Notes under the pieces: model-generated | The model's database searches: none | What the model was told of the DNA's origin: nothing | What the model saw: only the letters and a program-made list of their open reading frames with translations | Shown here: positions 34,649 through 44,920 of the stretch, piece by piece | How the letters are laid out: every line of letters begins with the position of its first letter | Position numbering within the stretch: the stretch's first letter is position 1 | Program-made: the position numbers and the translations under genes | Assembly: GCA_030544215.1 (NCBI GenBank) | Contig: JARZZO010000011.1 | Coordinates: forward strand, 2,776,001 to 2,840,000 | From: Zantedeschia hybrid cultivar | Lineage: Eukaryota; Streptophyta; Magnoliopsida; Alismatales; Araceae | Reading direction: 5' to 3' | Length of the DNA: 64,000 nt

Positions 34649-37137
34649 GGAGTGCTATGGTGCGAATTGGCCCTCTGTGCGTACAGACCGCACGCACAGT
34701 TTGGCCCCCTTCCCCAAGTTAAAGAAAATAAAAATCATCATAATTTTTTAAATATTCAACTCTCTCCCCACGATAAATTTCATCCCTTTTTGGTAAAGTT
34801 TCACCGTTGGATCATATCCAAATTGATTGTAGCTGTCCAATCTTGTGCGACTAGGTTGGTGATGAACACTAAAATCCTAGGGGATGGGAACAACCCTAAA
34901 GGTAATCTAACCAATTTTCTATTTTTTGACTATTTTTTCATGATTTTTAGAAATCAGGATTTGCATGTGCCAAATGGACGACTAAGATCGAGCTTCAAGA
35001 TCGAACCACGATCGGACGGTGGAAATAAGACTCCAGGGGATGGAAACAACCCTAAGAGAGATAATTAAATATTTAAAAATTTATGATGAATTTTATTTTT
35101 TTTAATATGGAGAAGCGGGTCAAAATAGTGTGTGCAGTCTGACCGCACGCACTACAGCGGTTCACATTCTAGAATTTAATTGTTTTCTGAGAAAATATTC
35201 ATTTCTCATAGACAATCATAGATAAAATAAAGCTGAGCCTGAGTTGAATGAATAGCAGCATTACCTTCGCATACAAGATCTCCTAGGAACCAAGAGCTAT
35301 AAGATTGCTTGAACCAATGAAGTTCTTGAAGACATTCGTTTCTCAAGATATAGTGTGTCGGAGTTCCTGTAAAGACGTAGAACGAATGTTACAATATTTC
35401 ATATTCTCTCCTCCATTTAGAACCCTAAAAGTGCATATATTTCAAATACTTCCACCTACAAGCATTGTGACACATACTAAGAATCATTGTACAAAATTGC
35501 TTATTTTTGTGCTTATCTTCATTAATACTAGCATAAAATTTAATATCATTTTCCTGTGAATAGGATCGTCAGCACTTTTAGAGCAAACATTGTAATATCT
35601 TCAGCACTTACATAGCTAGTACTGGCTTTTCTTCAAAGTGTTTGGTTTCAGAAAACCAAGCATCGATATTTTCCAGGTATGCACCACAAAAAGAATCACT
35701 CATAAGTATATTTAAAGCATGATTGCCTTTTTTTGCATAAGTCATCAACCTAAGAATCATATAATCCAAGCTGAAATCAGTTGATCTGAGACATGATCAT
35801 GCCACTCAGATTCAGCATGAAAGGTACACCAATGCTGGTAACTTCATGATAACAACTCCCAGGTCCAACATGAGCAACGACCAATTCACTTTAGACTTGG
35901 TCAGAGCAGCTAGATCTAAGCCATCTGCCCAGAATCAGAAGATGTGCTGACACAATATAGTCCCGAATCAGGACCAGGTCCAATGCACTAGGATCCTACC
36001 CTGATATTAATAGCATTCCATGAGCAATATTTTTTAGCTCAAAAATTCAAGTTCCTAAGTCATCAATGTAATGGCAACCATCAATAAACTATTGCCAATC
36101 TGTGGTAATTGCTTCACAAACGAATTCGCCTAAGTAGAAAGTTCTACAGAAAACTTAGCACGTGGACATTGTCATAGCACTGAATTATGACATTGGACAA
36201 TTTTCTCCAGCTTCCCCTTCCAACATGCTCATACGTAATGCCCCTAAAGGTTACTCTTAAAACTCATGTTTTGGAAGATATTGAAAATCCATGAAATCAG
36301 AAATGCCAATGCAACAACCTCACGAAGAAACATGTATAGGATAGACATATACCTAACTTTGGATGACGCAAGGACAATGTAAGGCCTTCAGCATTTCCAG
36401 CTTTACCTCCGTCAATATTTGAAATGCATGATGCTGCAAGTTTAACATGTCCATGAAATGACAGTCATGCATTATAACATCAATGGAAGGAAGAGTTGGA
36501 AAAAAAAAAAAAAGACATGGCGTAGACTTGAGATAAGGTGTGTTTATGATGCATACACATTTATACAAAGCTATATTCCGATCATTTTCACAGATGATGA
36601 GGACAGGCACAGCAAACCTAACGGTCAGAGATTCTACATTGAGCACTCACAAACATGATCATCAGCAGCAGAACAACAGACCAACGCACCAAAAATAGGG
36701 CATTCATCAGCTAAACACTTCCCGCCAAGATCTCACCCCTGCTTGATCTACTGTCGAATACATTCCAGCACAACACAACATCCCAAGGGTTTGCATCATA
36801 ACCATGAGAACGAACAGACCACATATCTACACTTAAAGATCGACACACTGATACTGTTCCCTTCACAAGCCATCTTAGAAGAAAATTTTCACCTCCACGG
36901 CCCAAACACCACATCAAACCTCGTCTCCCCGCATCGTCAACACGCTTGGCGTCCCCATCGACGGGCGTACAAATGGTGGCGGCAGTGCCGGAAACGCGGG
37001 GCACAGAAGCTGTTCCTACTTCCTAGGGTATACAGGAAGCCAAAGAGGTCCAAAAGGAGGAAAGAGGAGGAGAGGGGAAGAAGCTCACCGGGGCCGATAA
37101 GGACCCGCATCTCCTTCATGCCGTCGCACCAGGACAT
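16572..37137 (-). CDS. RNASEH2B: Ribonuclease H2 subunit B, ten exons, 286 aa
   Basis: Non-catalytic subunit of the nuclear RNase H2 trimer, which removes ribonucleotides from DNA and RNA from hybrids. Exons: 37137-37089, 36433-36353, 35366-35265, 32594-32518, 30634-30511, 24178-24114, 20056-19987, 17060-16988, 16888-16801 and 16703-16572. All introns are GT..AG and the 861 bases stay in frame. Start MSWCDGMKEMRVLIGP. Family marks in order: TLSLRHPK (about 36-43), HWFKQSYSSWFLGD (about 59-72), LYIATPVDPVFILLP (81-95), MFRELDEIL (about 110), KVLAWL (158-163), LDKNYAA (about 177), AVSLLSEYLNDSWLKLLC (about 193-210). The basic tail has SKNIKDMFMRASRR (266-279), a degenerate PCNA-binding (PIP-like) motif with Lys where Gln is usual. 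Exon order matches what I remember of the Arabidopsis protein. Introns 3-6 carry transposons. Confidence 0.93.
17061..19986 (-). other. Intron 7 of RNase H2B
   Basis: Bounded by donor ACAT|GTAGAG and acceptor GGTGCAG|TAAATG. AT-rich with several short ORFs that I could not relate to any protein. No transposon ends were recognised. Confidence 0.7.
20057..21068 (-). other. Right-hand part of intron 6 of RNase H2B (splice-acceptor side)
   Basis: On the minus strand this part lies next to the acceptor GATATTGCAG before exon 7. No coding or repeat feature was seen in it. Confidence 0.5.
21069..21480. repeat. Degenerate 35-40 bp tandem repeat followed by CGGCCGAT-rich block
   Basis: At 21095-21245 a unit containing TTTTGAGGTTTCATGAG / TTTTGAGATTTCATGGG / TTTTGAGAACTTCGAGG repeats about four times with drift. 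At 21290-21450 the short words CGGCCGAT and GATTCAGATC repeat in both orientations, making a self-complementary block. Origin unknown. Confidence 0.6.
21892..23930 (-). mobile_element. Relative of the 26566-29722 LTR element, in intron 6
   Basis: The left edge TGATGCGGGACGG matches the left edge of the intact element. Its 22430-23560 part aligns by eye with 27540-28640 of that element, including GACCTTATTGAGACGAA, AACCAGGT words and a GC/CTT-rich stretch. At 23560-23930 a minus-strand TATA (GAGTCTATATATG) with GGGCC words further upstream looks like an LTR promoter. I could not define a pair of terminal repeats or a target duplication, so outer borders are approximate. Confidence 0.5.
24632..25347. 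mobile_element. Non-autonomous hAT-type element, 716 bp, in intron 5
   Basis: Perfect 8-bp target duplication AACCTATC at 24624-24631 and 25348-25355. Terminal inverted repeats: CAATGTTGTCAAGGCGG and, from the right end, CATTGTTTTCAAGGTG. Subterminal regions are packed with CCTAGGCGAC/CAAGGCG words; the core is AT-rich. No transposase frame. Confidence 0.85.
25930..26059. repeat. 43-bp minisatellite, three copies
   Basis: Units start at 25931, 25974 and 26017 with ACAGGTGACAACCTTCCTAA and run into TGTGGGAGGACCTGTGGGGG. They are practically identical, so the array is recent. It lies inside intron 5, just left of the LTR element. Confidence 0.95.
26566..29722 (-). mobile_element. Complete non-autonomous LTR retrotransposon (about 3.16 kb) in intron 5
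   Basis: Two direct repeats of about 435 bp, 26566-27000 (3' LTR) and 29291-29722 (5' LTR), roughly 85% alike by eye, both minus strand. Inside the 5' LTR edge is a primer-binding site TGGTATCAAAGC (29286-29275), one mismatch from the initiator-Met tRNA complement. Next to the 3' LTR is a polypurine stretch CTAGGAGAGAA. Flanks CACTG (26561-26565) and CACTA (29723-29727) are a slightly decayed 5-bp target duplication. Both LTRs carry a TATA-like TTTATAGTCTTGTAC. The interior has no gag or pol. It has a 143-codon unrecognised frame (27439-27008), diverged repeats of about 100-120 bp at 27600-27930, and a GC/CTT-rich stretch at 28200-28640. The interior end reads RFKIRGRVFSN in one frame and LKFEDEFSQTRRE in another, the latter reminiscent of gypsy polyprotein tails. 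Confidence 0.85.
31776..32342. mobile_element. Non-autonomous hAT-type element, 567 bp, in intron 4
   Basis: Perfect 8-bp duplication ACAGAGAG at 31768-31775 and 32343-32350. Ends CATTGTTTAAAAAGAC and, from the right, TGTAGTTTAAAAGGGC. The interior has repeated GAGGCTTACGCC/GCGCCTCA words in both orientations, similar in style to the element at 24632. Confidence 0.75.
32681..32796. mobile_element. Short MITE, 116 bp, in intron 3
   Basis: Inverted ends GGTGCTGTTTGGTTTGTCA and GAGTTGTTTGGTTTGACAT (right end reverse-complemented), flanked by TTAA on both sides (32677-32680, 32797-32800). The GGxxCTGTTTGGTT terminus and TTA/TTAA target suggest a Tourist-like PIF/Harbinger MITE. Confidence 0.75.
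33736..33957. mobile_element. Third CCTAGGC-rich element, intron 3
   Basis: Left TATGTTATCAAAGGTGATCG with CTTGCCTAGGCA, right reverse-complemented CCTATGTAGTCAGAGGCGAG. It has the same composition as the elements at 24632 and 31776, but no clear target duplication was found. Confidence 0.45.
34485..34647. repeat. (TA)n / TATATACA microsatellite
   Basis: About 160 bases of alternating T and A with interspersed C and G at regular spacing, inside intron 3. The ORFs of Y and I read through it are artefacts. Confidence 0.97.
34648..35176. mobile_element. MITE with long inverted ends, intron 3
   Basis: The left part contains GTGCGTACAGACCGCACGCA followed by CAGTTTGGCCCCCTTC. The right end, reverse-complemented, contains GTGCGTGCGGTCAGACTGCA followed by CACTATTTTGACCCGCTTC. 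The interior carries an imperfect duplication around GGGGATGGGAACAACCCTAA (about 34880 and 35040). The target duplication is unclear. Confidence 0.6.
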
Positions 37138-37598
37138 TCTACTGGAGCTGAGCAGCAGATCGCCACCCCCCGCCCTTTCCCCGAGCTCGCTTCGCTTCTT
37201 CCCACTGCTTCTTCCCTGGAGGGAGGCGGTAGAAATGGCGGGGGGCGGGAATGGGGCTTTCCTGGCGCGAACTGTGCTCTCAAAGCACGCTAGAAAGAGC
37301 TGCGAAGGCAGTTTGGGATTTTATTCTTAGGATTTTTACTTTTTTTTCCTTATCATCTATTAATATTCCTTATAAATTCATGGATTCTGCATATTTTCTT
37401 AAACCTCCTACAATCTTTGAACCATTCTTAAAAAATTCTTGTAGATGGACTTTTTAGGGATGGTTGAGGGGCCTTACAGCAATATTTTAAATAATTATAG
37501 GAACTAATAAATAATATAAAGATTATAAAGGCTTATAAGAAATATTAAAAGATAAGAGGAACTGAAAAGTAATTTTTTTGTTAGGATAATTTCATATT
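37138..37598. promoter_or_regulatory. Upstream region of the RNase H2B gene
   Basis: The GC-rich 37140-37310 stretch directly upstream of the ATG at 37137 is the likely 5' UTR and core promoter on the minus strand. I see no TATA box. Beyond 37330 the sequence is AT-rich and featureless up to the SINE. Confidence 0.4.
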
Positions 37599-37782
37599 TT
37601 TTTTAGATGACGAGGGAAACCCGGTTGTCCGGTAAATTCCGAGGAAGTTAATACCGTGCGGGAGTTTAAGGCACGGCTTCCCTGTTCAACCCACGAAGGT
37701 AGCAAGGAGCAAACCCACGGGCTGTTATAATAGATACCAACCGAAGCCCGGGGTTTACCACTCCGCTACACCTTGCCCCTAT
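37599..37782 (-). mobile_element. tRNA-derived SINE with 14-bp target duplication
   Basis: Minus-strand body begins AGGGGCAAGGTGTAGCGGAG, which contains a pol III A-box-like TAGCGGAGTGG. A B-box-like GGTTTGCTCC lies about 50 bases further. It ends CCCTCGTCATCTAAAAAAAA (poly-A). The perfect direct repeat GATAATTTCATATT flanks it at 37585-37598 and 37783-37796, the signature of L1-type target-primed insertion. Confidence 0.9.
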
Positions 37783-37796
37783 GATAATTTCATATT

Positions 37797-38801
37797 AACA
37801 CCTCTTGAATGTTAAATTTTAGGATTTTCAGTTTACAGTTTCTGTAAAAAAAATCATATTTGAAAATAAATCCTTCTAACTTATGTGTTTGGGGTTGATT
37901 ACGAAAAAAATGTATTTCTTAAAACTAAGTCTTTCTAGTTAGTAGTCGTTTGAAGGACAATAAGGATTAAGAATTTAAATTAAGCTTCAGTTTAATGGAG
38001 TCAAGGCTAAATATGCAAGATACAGGAAGTTTTTTTTTCCACATTTAATAATTTAGAATAACTATAAAATAAAAAGTCTCAAACTTCAAAAATAGCATGC
38101 TTACTTGCATGTTATCTTATATACTTTCTTAATGTTTAGAATATTAAATAATTTCCTACTAACCAGTTTCATATGATAAATTTTAACAATACCATGCTTA
38201 TGTTCATATTACACTGCATACCCTTACAAGACAACAAATCTATCAAATATGTCATTTCAAAGGCATATATAATTCATATAATACTATGCATATTAGGAAT
38301 TTAGGATGGTATAGAAGACAAGGTATAAATGAAATAAGCATGGTGTTTTAAAACTTTATCATGTGAGATAATAATTATATCGTTTTATATGTGTCACTGA
38401 AAGGACATGCTTGATATATATATATATGGATTATTTTACAAGGATATGTGGGATAATATGCAGATAATTATTGTATTTTTTAAATTTAGCATATAAGAAT
38501 AGTTAATATGAATTTTTCTAAATTATTTGTTGAGGGGAGGGGAAGAGTGTTTGATGCAGTTGTGCGATTCCGTCCGCTGTATTCCGAACGATCCCATAGA
38601 AAATTACATCGTAAAGAACCTAAGGATGCCAAGCTTCTAGACTCAAGGCTAGGCCCAACCCCGACCCATCTAAGTTCCAGGCCGCTGGTCCAAAGTTCTG
38701 ATAGGGGCCAACCTTTTAGGCCCAAGCTCGCTAGATAACGGATGGGGCGTGGTGGCACACGGACTAATAAGATTGTTCTTGAGCTATTTAGTGCTTGCTA
38801 G
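37797..38801. other. AT-rich spacer, nothing recognised
   Basis: No reading frame or transposon ends. The 38555-38740 part is GC-richer with AGGCCCAA words and might be a repeat remnant. Confidence 0.4.

Positions 38802-38871
<70 letters not shown>
38802..38871. repeat. (CT)n microsatellite, about 35 units
   Basis: Seventy bases of uninterrupted CT. A shorter CT run occurs at 57547-57571. Confidence 0.98.
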
Positions 38872-38874
<3 letters not shown>

Positions 38875-38999
38875 CAGATGAGAACTCAACACTCTAAGCT
38901 CTGAATTAGAGGTCTTGTCCCACGTCAATCCCAAATTCAAAATTTGTTCCCATCACAGAACTTTGAAACCGAAATTGTGGGGCTCGAGCTTTCAACGTG

Positions 39000-39517
39000 A
39001 TAAAGGAGGGAGTTATGCTTACCGCAATGAGGGAGCAATGCAGGCCACGCCACGTGGCCTGCATTGATTTCCTTAGCACCGTCTGATTTGAATGATTGGA
39101 TGATGCTCCCATTCTCTGTCGACATTTTATTTCTTTTTGTTTGAAATTTTTTATTTTTTAGACATCTGATCAAAAGTTTGATGGTATAGTTGGCCAGTTC
39201 GAGTTGGCCTCGCCCCAGTTATTTATTTAAAAAAAAAAAATTATATGAAAATCGAGGTAGTTACCAATTATTTTTCAAAAGAAATATACAGTTGGACCGG
39301 AGCCGAGCTACACTAGTCAACTGTACCATCAATTTTTTTATTGGACTTCTCAAAAAAAAAATTTACAATAAGAAAAATAAAAAAATAAAACATCTTGCTC
39401 TCCATTGGGCGGGGAGCAAGAACGCAAGTGATCGGACAGCACTGAGGGGGTCAATGTAGGCCACGTGGTCTGTAGTAACCCCCCCAGTGCAGTAAGCATA
39501 ATTCTCCCCACTTTGAT
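39000..39517. mobile_element. MITE with TTATGCTTAC(C/T)GCA ends
   Basis: Left ATAAAGGAGGGAGTTATGCT and right, reverse-complemented, ATCAAAGTGGGGAGAATTAT then GCTTACTGCA. Inside both ends there is a GGCCACG/CACGTGG motif. The right end overlaps the first bases of the next element, so the exact border is open. Confidence 0.6.
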
Positions 39518-40219
39518 AGAAGAATAAGAAAAGAATAAGACTTTTTATTCTTAAAATAAGATTGGAGGAATTGCTTATTCCGTAATAACTCCGATTTGTT
39601 TGCGAAATAGGTTATCCTAACTTACTTATCCTGAATGGTGTATACTAGAATAAGAGGTGTTTAAGTTTCATAGTTCTGTGAGGCATATTGATGGAATAAG
39701 AAGAATAAGTAATTCTTAGGTCTCTAGTGGAATTGCTTTTATTCTGGTATGAGCAATTCCGACGTTGTGTACACTATTCTAGTCTTATTCTAAAAATAAG
39801 ATCTCTTATTCTACTCTTATTCTTCAATTTGATTGTAGAATAGGTTAATCCGGAATTATTTATTCGGAATAGCGTATACTAGAATAAGGGGTGCTTAGCT
39901 TTGATAATTTTGTGGGATCTACTGGCGGAATAAGAAGGATAAGCAATTCTTATGTCTAGGATCGAATTGCTTATTCTCCGAATAGGCTATTCGGCACCGG
40001 TATAAGCCATTTCGCTTGTTAAAGTTAAATTAAACTTATTCTCCCTTTATTCTTCCTTATTCTTCTCTTATTCTCCAATCAAAGTGGCGCGTGATCAAAA
40101 TTACTTATTCGCTGAATAAAGTAATTCCACCTCACACTCAAAGATTAGGTATTCCTTATTTTGGAATAAGTAATTTAGAATAACTAATTCTATCGTAATC
40201 TATTTTACCATCAAAGTGG
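39508..40219. mobile_element. AATAAG-rich inverted-repeat element with internal duplication
   Basis: Ends CCACTTTGAT at both sides in inverted orientation (39508 and 40219). The interior is built from AGAATAAG/CTTATTCT words. Two similar segments of about 250 bp (about 39585-39725 and 39840-39975) share TATACTAGAATAAG and GGAATAAGAAG. A third copy of the end motif in the middle (ATCAAAGTGG at about 40078) suggests two fused or nested copies. Confidence 0.6.
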
Positions 40220-40587
40220 ACAAGCTTCACATGGTCTCTAAAGCCCCCACAGAGACATTCGAGGCCCGTTACGGGAAAAGTAAGGCGTTCGTTCATGCTA
40301 ATTCCACAAGCCATCCGTGATCGAATTATATCATTTTCTCTGTCATTAAAAGGTTTTTATTAATTGTATGTGATGCCACTAAAGACTCAGATCACCTGAT
40401 GTAAAGGAAATTACTACTTATACTCTCTTAATACTACTTTTTTAAACGCACGCCTTATATTTCAGTCACTTTTCTATATTCATTACAATAAGCTTTATTT
40501 AATCGTGATGACAATGAAATACTGATCAAGCATTTGAGTAACAAGTATATGAAATAAGAAATGTCCTATGCATCATTATGTACCCTT

Positions 40588-41501
40588 GTTAACTGACGAG
40601 GCAAAATCCGATTCGGCCCATTAAAACAAGCTCAAATCCCGTTCAGCCCAGCAGCAGTAGTACAAGGCCCTCACCTTCGGCCCATCAGCGGCCCAACAAC
40701 CCACGGCCCGTAAGCGGCACCGTTACTCCCGACCCAACAGGCTTCAGTCCGTCAGCGGCCCACCAGTCTACGGCCCGGGAGCAGCACGGCAGCTCTAGGC
40801 CCAGCAGGCTTCGGCCCATCAGCGGCCCAACCCCCTTCGGCCCGATAGCCGAGTCCGGCCCACTCCGGTGGAGGACCAGGCACTATGGCGGTTTACCAAT
40901 AAGCTCGCATATAGTCCTATATCGGCTACCACCGTTAACCATCATCTATCCTCTGCTATAAATATACCGCTATTTATTGTCAAATGTATGCGTTCTTATG
41001 CCTCCGAGACCCTTAAGGATTACAGTTCAAATAGCATTAAAGCTACTTTTTGCCTTCTGAATCGAATCATCTTCAGGAGCTAACTTGACCGTCGGAGGGG
41101 GTTCCTTAGGGCCGAAGCCCGGGACTCCTGCTGACCGGTTTTCTTCTTCTTTTCCTCCCGCAGGAGCTCGGTTCGAATCATCGTCGACCTTCCCGAGTCG
41201 GTCTCGGCCGCCGACCTCGGACTCCTCTCTCTGGTCTCGACGTCGCGCGCCGGCTGCCCCAGGACACTCGGTCTCGCGCCATCCCTTCGTCTACCGAAGG
41301 AGCTTCAGCCCCGACATCCCCAAGACAAGCCAGCCTCCGACCGAGCGGCTCTCGGCCTCGGACCTTCGGCTTCGCCTCTGCCTCCTTCGCCTTCCGGATC
41401 CCCATCGGGCCTCTAAACATCGATCCGACCGAGCTCCGGATCCATTTCTTCGGATTCCAGCTTCGGAATCCGGTCGTGATAGCTTCGGCTACATCATTAA
41501 C
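40588..41501 (+). mobile_element. Probable gypsy-type solo LTR
   Basis: Starts TGTTAACTGACGAGG and ends ATTAACA. The left part has repeated TTCGGCCCATCAGCGGCCCA words. A TATA box CTATAAATATACC sits at about 40959, followed by CTTGACCGTCGGAGGGGGTT at 41087, the kind of leader sequence seen in plant gypsy LTRs. The right part is GC-rich with TCGGCCTCGG words. There is no adjacent PBS, PPT or pol, and the borders lack a confirmed duplication. Confidence 0.5.
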
Positions 41502-41789
41502 AATTTCCGGATTATACAAATATTATAAACTTGACACTTGACAGACTATAAAAAGATACATTGTTTCCGGTAAGTAGATCAAAACTTAATTAATTAAACA
41601 TGATTTTTTGTAGCATTGTAATTACGGACATATGATACACTTTTTTCACACTTTCGTTAAATCTATATACATAGTGGATAAAGTAACTGATATGAATATC
41701 TTCTAATATCCGAACTTATATGATACATTAATAATTTGATTAATCATGGATCTACCTTAAATCTACATCAAATCTGATCCATTAGCATT

Positions 41790-42520
41790 GTGTAGCATTG
41801 CTGATATGATTAGTTTCTTTTATTAGGTGCCGTTCTTGTAGGGTGGACCTGACTTGGTAGATGTATTCATGACCATTTACTTATCTAACTAGGGTACGTA
41901 GTTTAGTTTAGTTTCCGCATTTGATCCTTAGACAAGAAAGTTATCAGCCATGAAATGACGTTAGTTAGCGTTTTAGATAGAATTGTTAACATTTAGTCCT
42001 TAGAAAAGAAAGTTGTCAGCCCTATGTGGCTAGTATTAACTTATACATCCTAGGAACTTAAGACGCATCAAACTGGTGGCTACCATGTCCCGAGCTCGGA
42101 ACATGTCATTATCTTTGTCGTTAACGTCTTAGTATCTAGTATCGTTAGCTTTACTTTGAGGTGATTAACGAATGGTGAGCACAGCAAATTAATCGCTAGC
42201 TGTTAATTTACAAAGACTAATGACTCATTACTTTTGTAGGTTTCTTGTTTAATAGGTTGATAACACTAACAGCCGCCATAACCGATCCCCGTCTACACCC
42301 ACAAACAAACTCAGATATAAATAATTTTATGGCACTTACTCTTGGGTGATAGCTAAGGCTATGCCCCTTGGGTTAGGGTTAGGGTTAGGGTTAGGTGCAA
42401 GGGCTGGCTGGAATCAGATATTGCTCATTTGCTTGCGTGCAAAGTTGGCAAAAGGACTTTGCGGCTTTCGCTTGTGAATGATGAGGAGGCTTCCCACGCG
42501 CCGCAGGTAGACGAGTTTTA
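41790..42520 (+). repeat. Block repeat, copy 1
   Basis: Contains in order ATTGCTGATATGATTAGTTT, GACCTGACTTGG, TGGTGGCTACCATG, CAGCCGCCATAACCGATC, TGCGTGCAAAGTTGG and AGGCTTCCCACGCGCCGCA. The same landmarks recur in order at 45470 (copy 2, continuing at 54200) and, more weakly, at 58130. No coding sequence recognised. Confidence 0.6.
42370..42395 (+). repeat. Short interstitial telomeric repeat
   Basis: GGGTTAGGGTTAGGGTTAGG continuing to about four units. The motif is (TTAGGG)n, not the usual plant TTTAGGG. Confidence 0.9.
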
Positions 42521-44548
42521 ATTTATAGAAGGGGAGGAGAGCTGGAAGACGGTTCATATCAAGTTGACTCCTTTCATGGAGAGATTAAAACCCAAGATCT
42601 TATGAGCAATAGGCATTGGTTGAGGCTTCGTGAGCTATTTAAAAGTTTGAATTAGATGAACGAGATATTTGACAATTCTAGTCATTAAAATGTATAGGTA
42701 AGTTTGGTTTAGTAGAACTCTCATTGAAGTGATGTCAATAATGTAAGTAAAATTATTTTTACTAGCTAGAGTCAACAGTATTAGTTTAAGGATGTCTTGA
42801 TTTTAGTCGGAATATGCTCGTTCTAAAATTCTAGCTATCAGGGATTGAAATGGACTTGGTAGCTTTGAATCTTCTCATTTGGGAACATAATATTGAGTCT
42901 TTTTTGGGAACATGATATTGCACAGGGCAGTTGGATCACCGCTTGCCTCTCAGTGGGAGATCTAAGGTTCAATCTATGTTGGAGTCTTAAAACTTTTCAA
43001 CCATGCAGCCTAAATGTTGTTGGGATTTTTATCTCTTGATCCGTGAGATTATTTTTACGTATAATCAGACATATTTAAAGTTCTCGTCTAATTAAGCAGA
43101 CTTTTCAACCAAAACTATCTTCGACTTTAAAGGATATCTTGGGCTCGATTCCTAGTCACTTATTGTAAATACCTATATATATCTTACTACTGTGCCATTG
43201 AACGAGAAAAAAGAAAGAAAGAAAGAGTCAGTGAGAGTCACAGAGGAGGGAGACGTCTTGGGTTTATTCTAATTTTTTTTATTATACTAGATTTAATTCT
43301 CTTATGTTTCTCACGGACGTAAGTCAAAAGTAACTACATTGTCTTAAATCTTCTTATATATTTTTATGTTGATTTTTCCATGTTTGATTGACGAACCTCA
43401 ACAGGATTTAAGACACTATGGTCCGATATCGTAACTAGTTTTATTGTTGGTTAATTTTTTTTGTTTGGAATTCAAATATATTTTTTGTTGGTTTGGTAGT
43501 ATGTTATGTTTAGTCTTACATTAGAAATCTAAAAGAAATGGTAGACCTCGAATTGAGTCTTTTCTTTTAGCTTCGATGTATTTGGGGACTTTGCACCTGT
43601 GCTTAAGCTGAACTCAAATCGGGTGATTCTAAGGGGCTGAGCTGAAAACTAATTATTAATTGAGCATGATGCATGAGGCCCCTAGGTTGGGGATTTGCAC
43701 CTTGCGCGTGATGATTGGGGCTTGCCTATTTTTTATATTACATTATCTTATTTATTTTTGACGTCCAACATGATTCTTTTATATTTGGAGGCTTGTCTTA
43801 ATCTTTTCTCTCACCATCTTTGACTACTTTCTTCTTTGCTTGGAGTTCACCTACGAAAGTTACAAATGATTGTCAGATCTTGGAAAAATATAGTTAACAA
43901 TCTTTTGCATTGTTGAGGGGCAATGTATTCTTTAAAAAAAATTGACTTGTCGACATTTCAATCAGATAACATTATTTGTTTTACTCTCTTTAGATATATT
44001 TCATATTATTTAGAGATTGAATCTTAGATATTTGTTATCCATGTATTCCCCTCTTTAATTCATATTTTATTTCCAACAGTTTTATGACCATGGGGACGGA
44101 TCGAGCGTCCAAGTGCATAATGAATCGTACCTACTCATCCACCTTCAATCATGATTAATTAGATAGATGACATTTTCTACGATCAAAGCCATTTTCTTAG
44201 CGTCGATCACTTGGGGTGTATTTGTCAATTAATTATCTTGTTGTCAATAGGAGACCGATCTGAAACTTATGACCTATTTTGAATTACCTAAGTTGCTTCT
44301 TCTACAAAATTGATGGATAGAGTTGAAAATTGCTAGCGTGATAGAAAAACTTCTTCATTTTTCCTTTACACTTAGGGACTTGTAAAACTTTAAAATTTAT
44401 CAATTTTAAAAGTCATTATTTTCAAAATCAATGAATTTTCATAATTTTAGAATCAAAGTGTATTTTGTTTGGATGTTCGTGAGATAAGTGGAGATAAAAT
44501 ATGAGAATGCACAAACCCTCTAGTTTTAGATTATGTTAACACTTTCAT
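42521..44548. other. AT-rich spacer; one SINE-like fragment
   Basis: No gene seen. Around 42910-42975 the plus strand reads GGGCAGTTGGATCACCGC ... GTGGGAGATCTAAGGTTCAATC, resembling the A/B-box region of tRNA-derived SINEs (B-box-like GGTTCAATCTA). No poly-A tail or target duplication was found. Confidence 0.35.
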
Positions 44549-44920
44549 GGAAGAGCAATACTTGCTGCAATGTCTATGCGTGCCATTGCAGTGGGTAAAC
44601 CAAAAAATAATTTTATTTATTTTTTAAAGTCGGCTTCGAGGTGCCCTAATAGCCCATTTAATGTAATGTCCGATTGGATGACCTAAAAAAATATGAAAAT
44701 AAAAAATCCAACTCTGATGAATAGAAAAAAGTATGATTTTTACTATTTATTGGAATTCAATTGTTGAATTTTCAAAATTTTTTAGATCGTCCAATTGAGC
44801 ATTGCACTGTACGGACGATTATGGCACCTCGAGTCCATCTGAAAAATAAAAAAAAAATCAATTTACCCACTGCAATGCCCTTGTGTGTAGCAGAGACATT
44901 TAAATAAATATTACTCTTCC
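44549..44920. mobile_element. MITE, 372 bp, GGAAGAGTAATA family
   Basis: Left GGAAGAGCAATACTTGCTGC and right reverse-complemented GGAAGAGTAATATTTATTTA. Inside both ends GCATTGCAGTGGGTAAA occurs in inverted orientation (about 44583 and 44866). The interior is AT-rich. No coding capacity. Confidence 0.75.

Noticed and set aside
34395..34649. Frame with repeated Tyr and Ile
   Set aside because: Translation of a TA microsatellite.
37599..37782. tRNA gene
   Set aside because: It has an A-box-like and a B-box-like word but no cloverleaf, and its poly-A tail and 14-bp flanking duplication mark a SINE.
41085..41528. 147-codon plus-strand frame
   Set aside because: Lies in the GC-rich downstream part of a probable gypsy LTR; Ser/Pro/Arg-rich without motifs.
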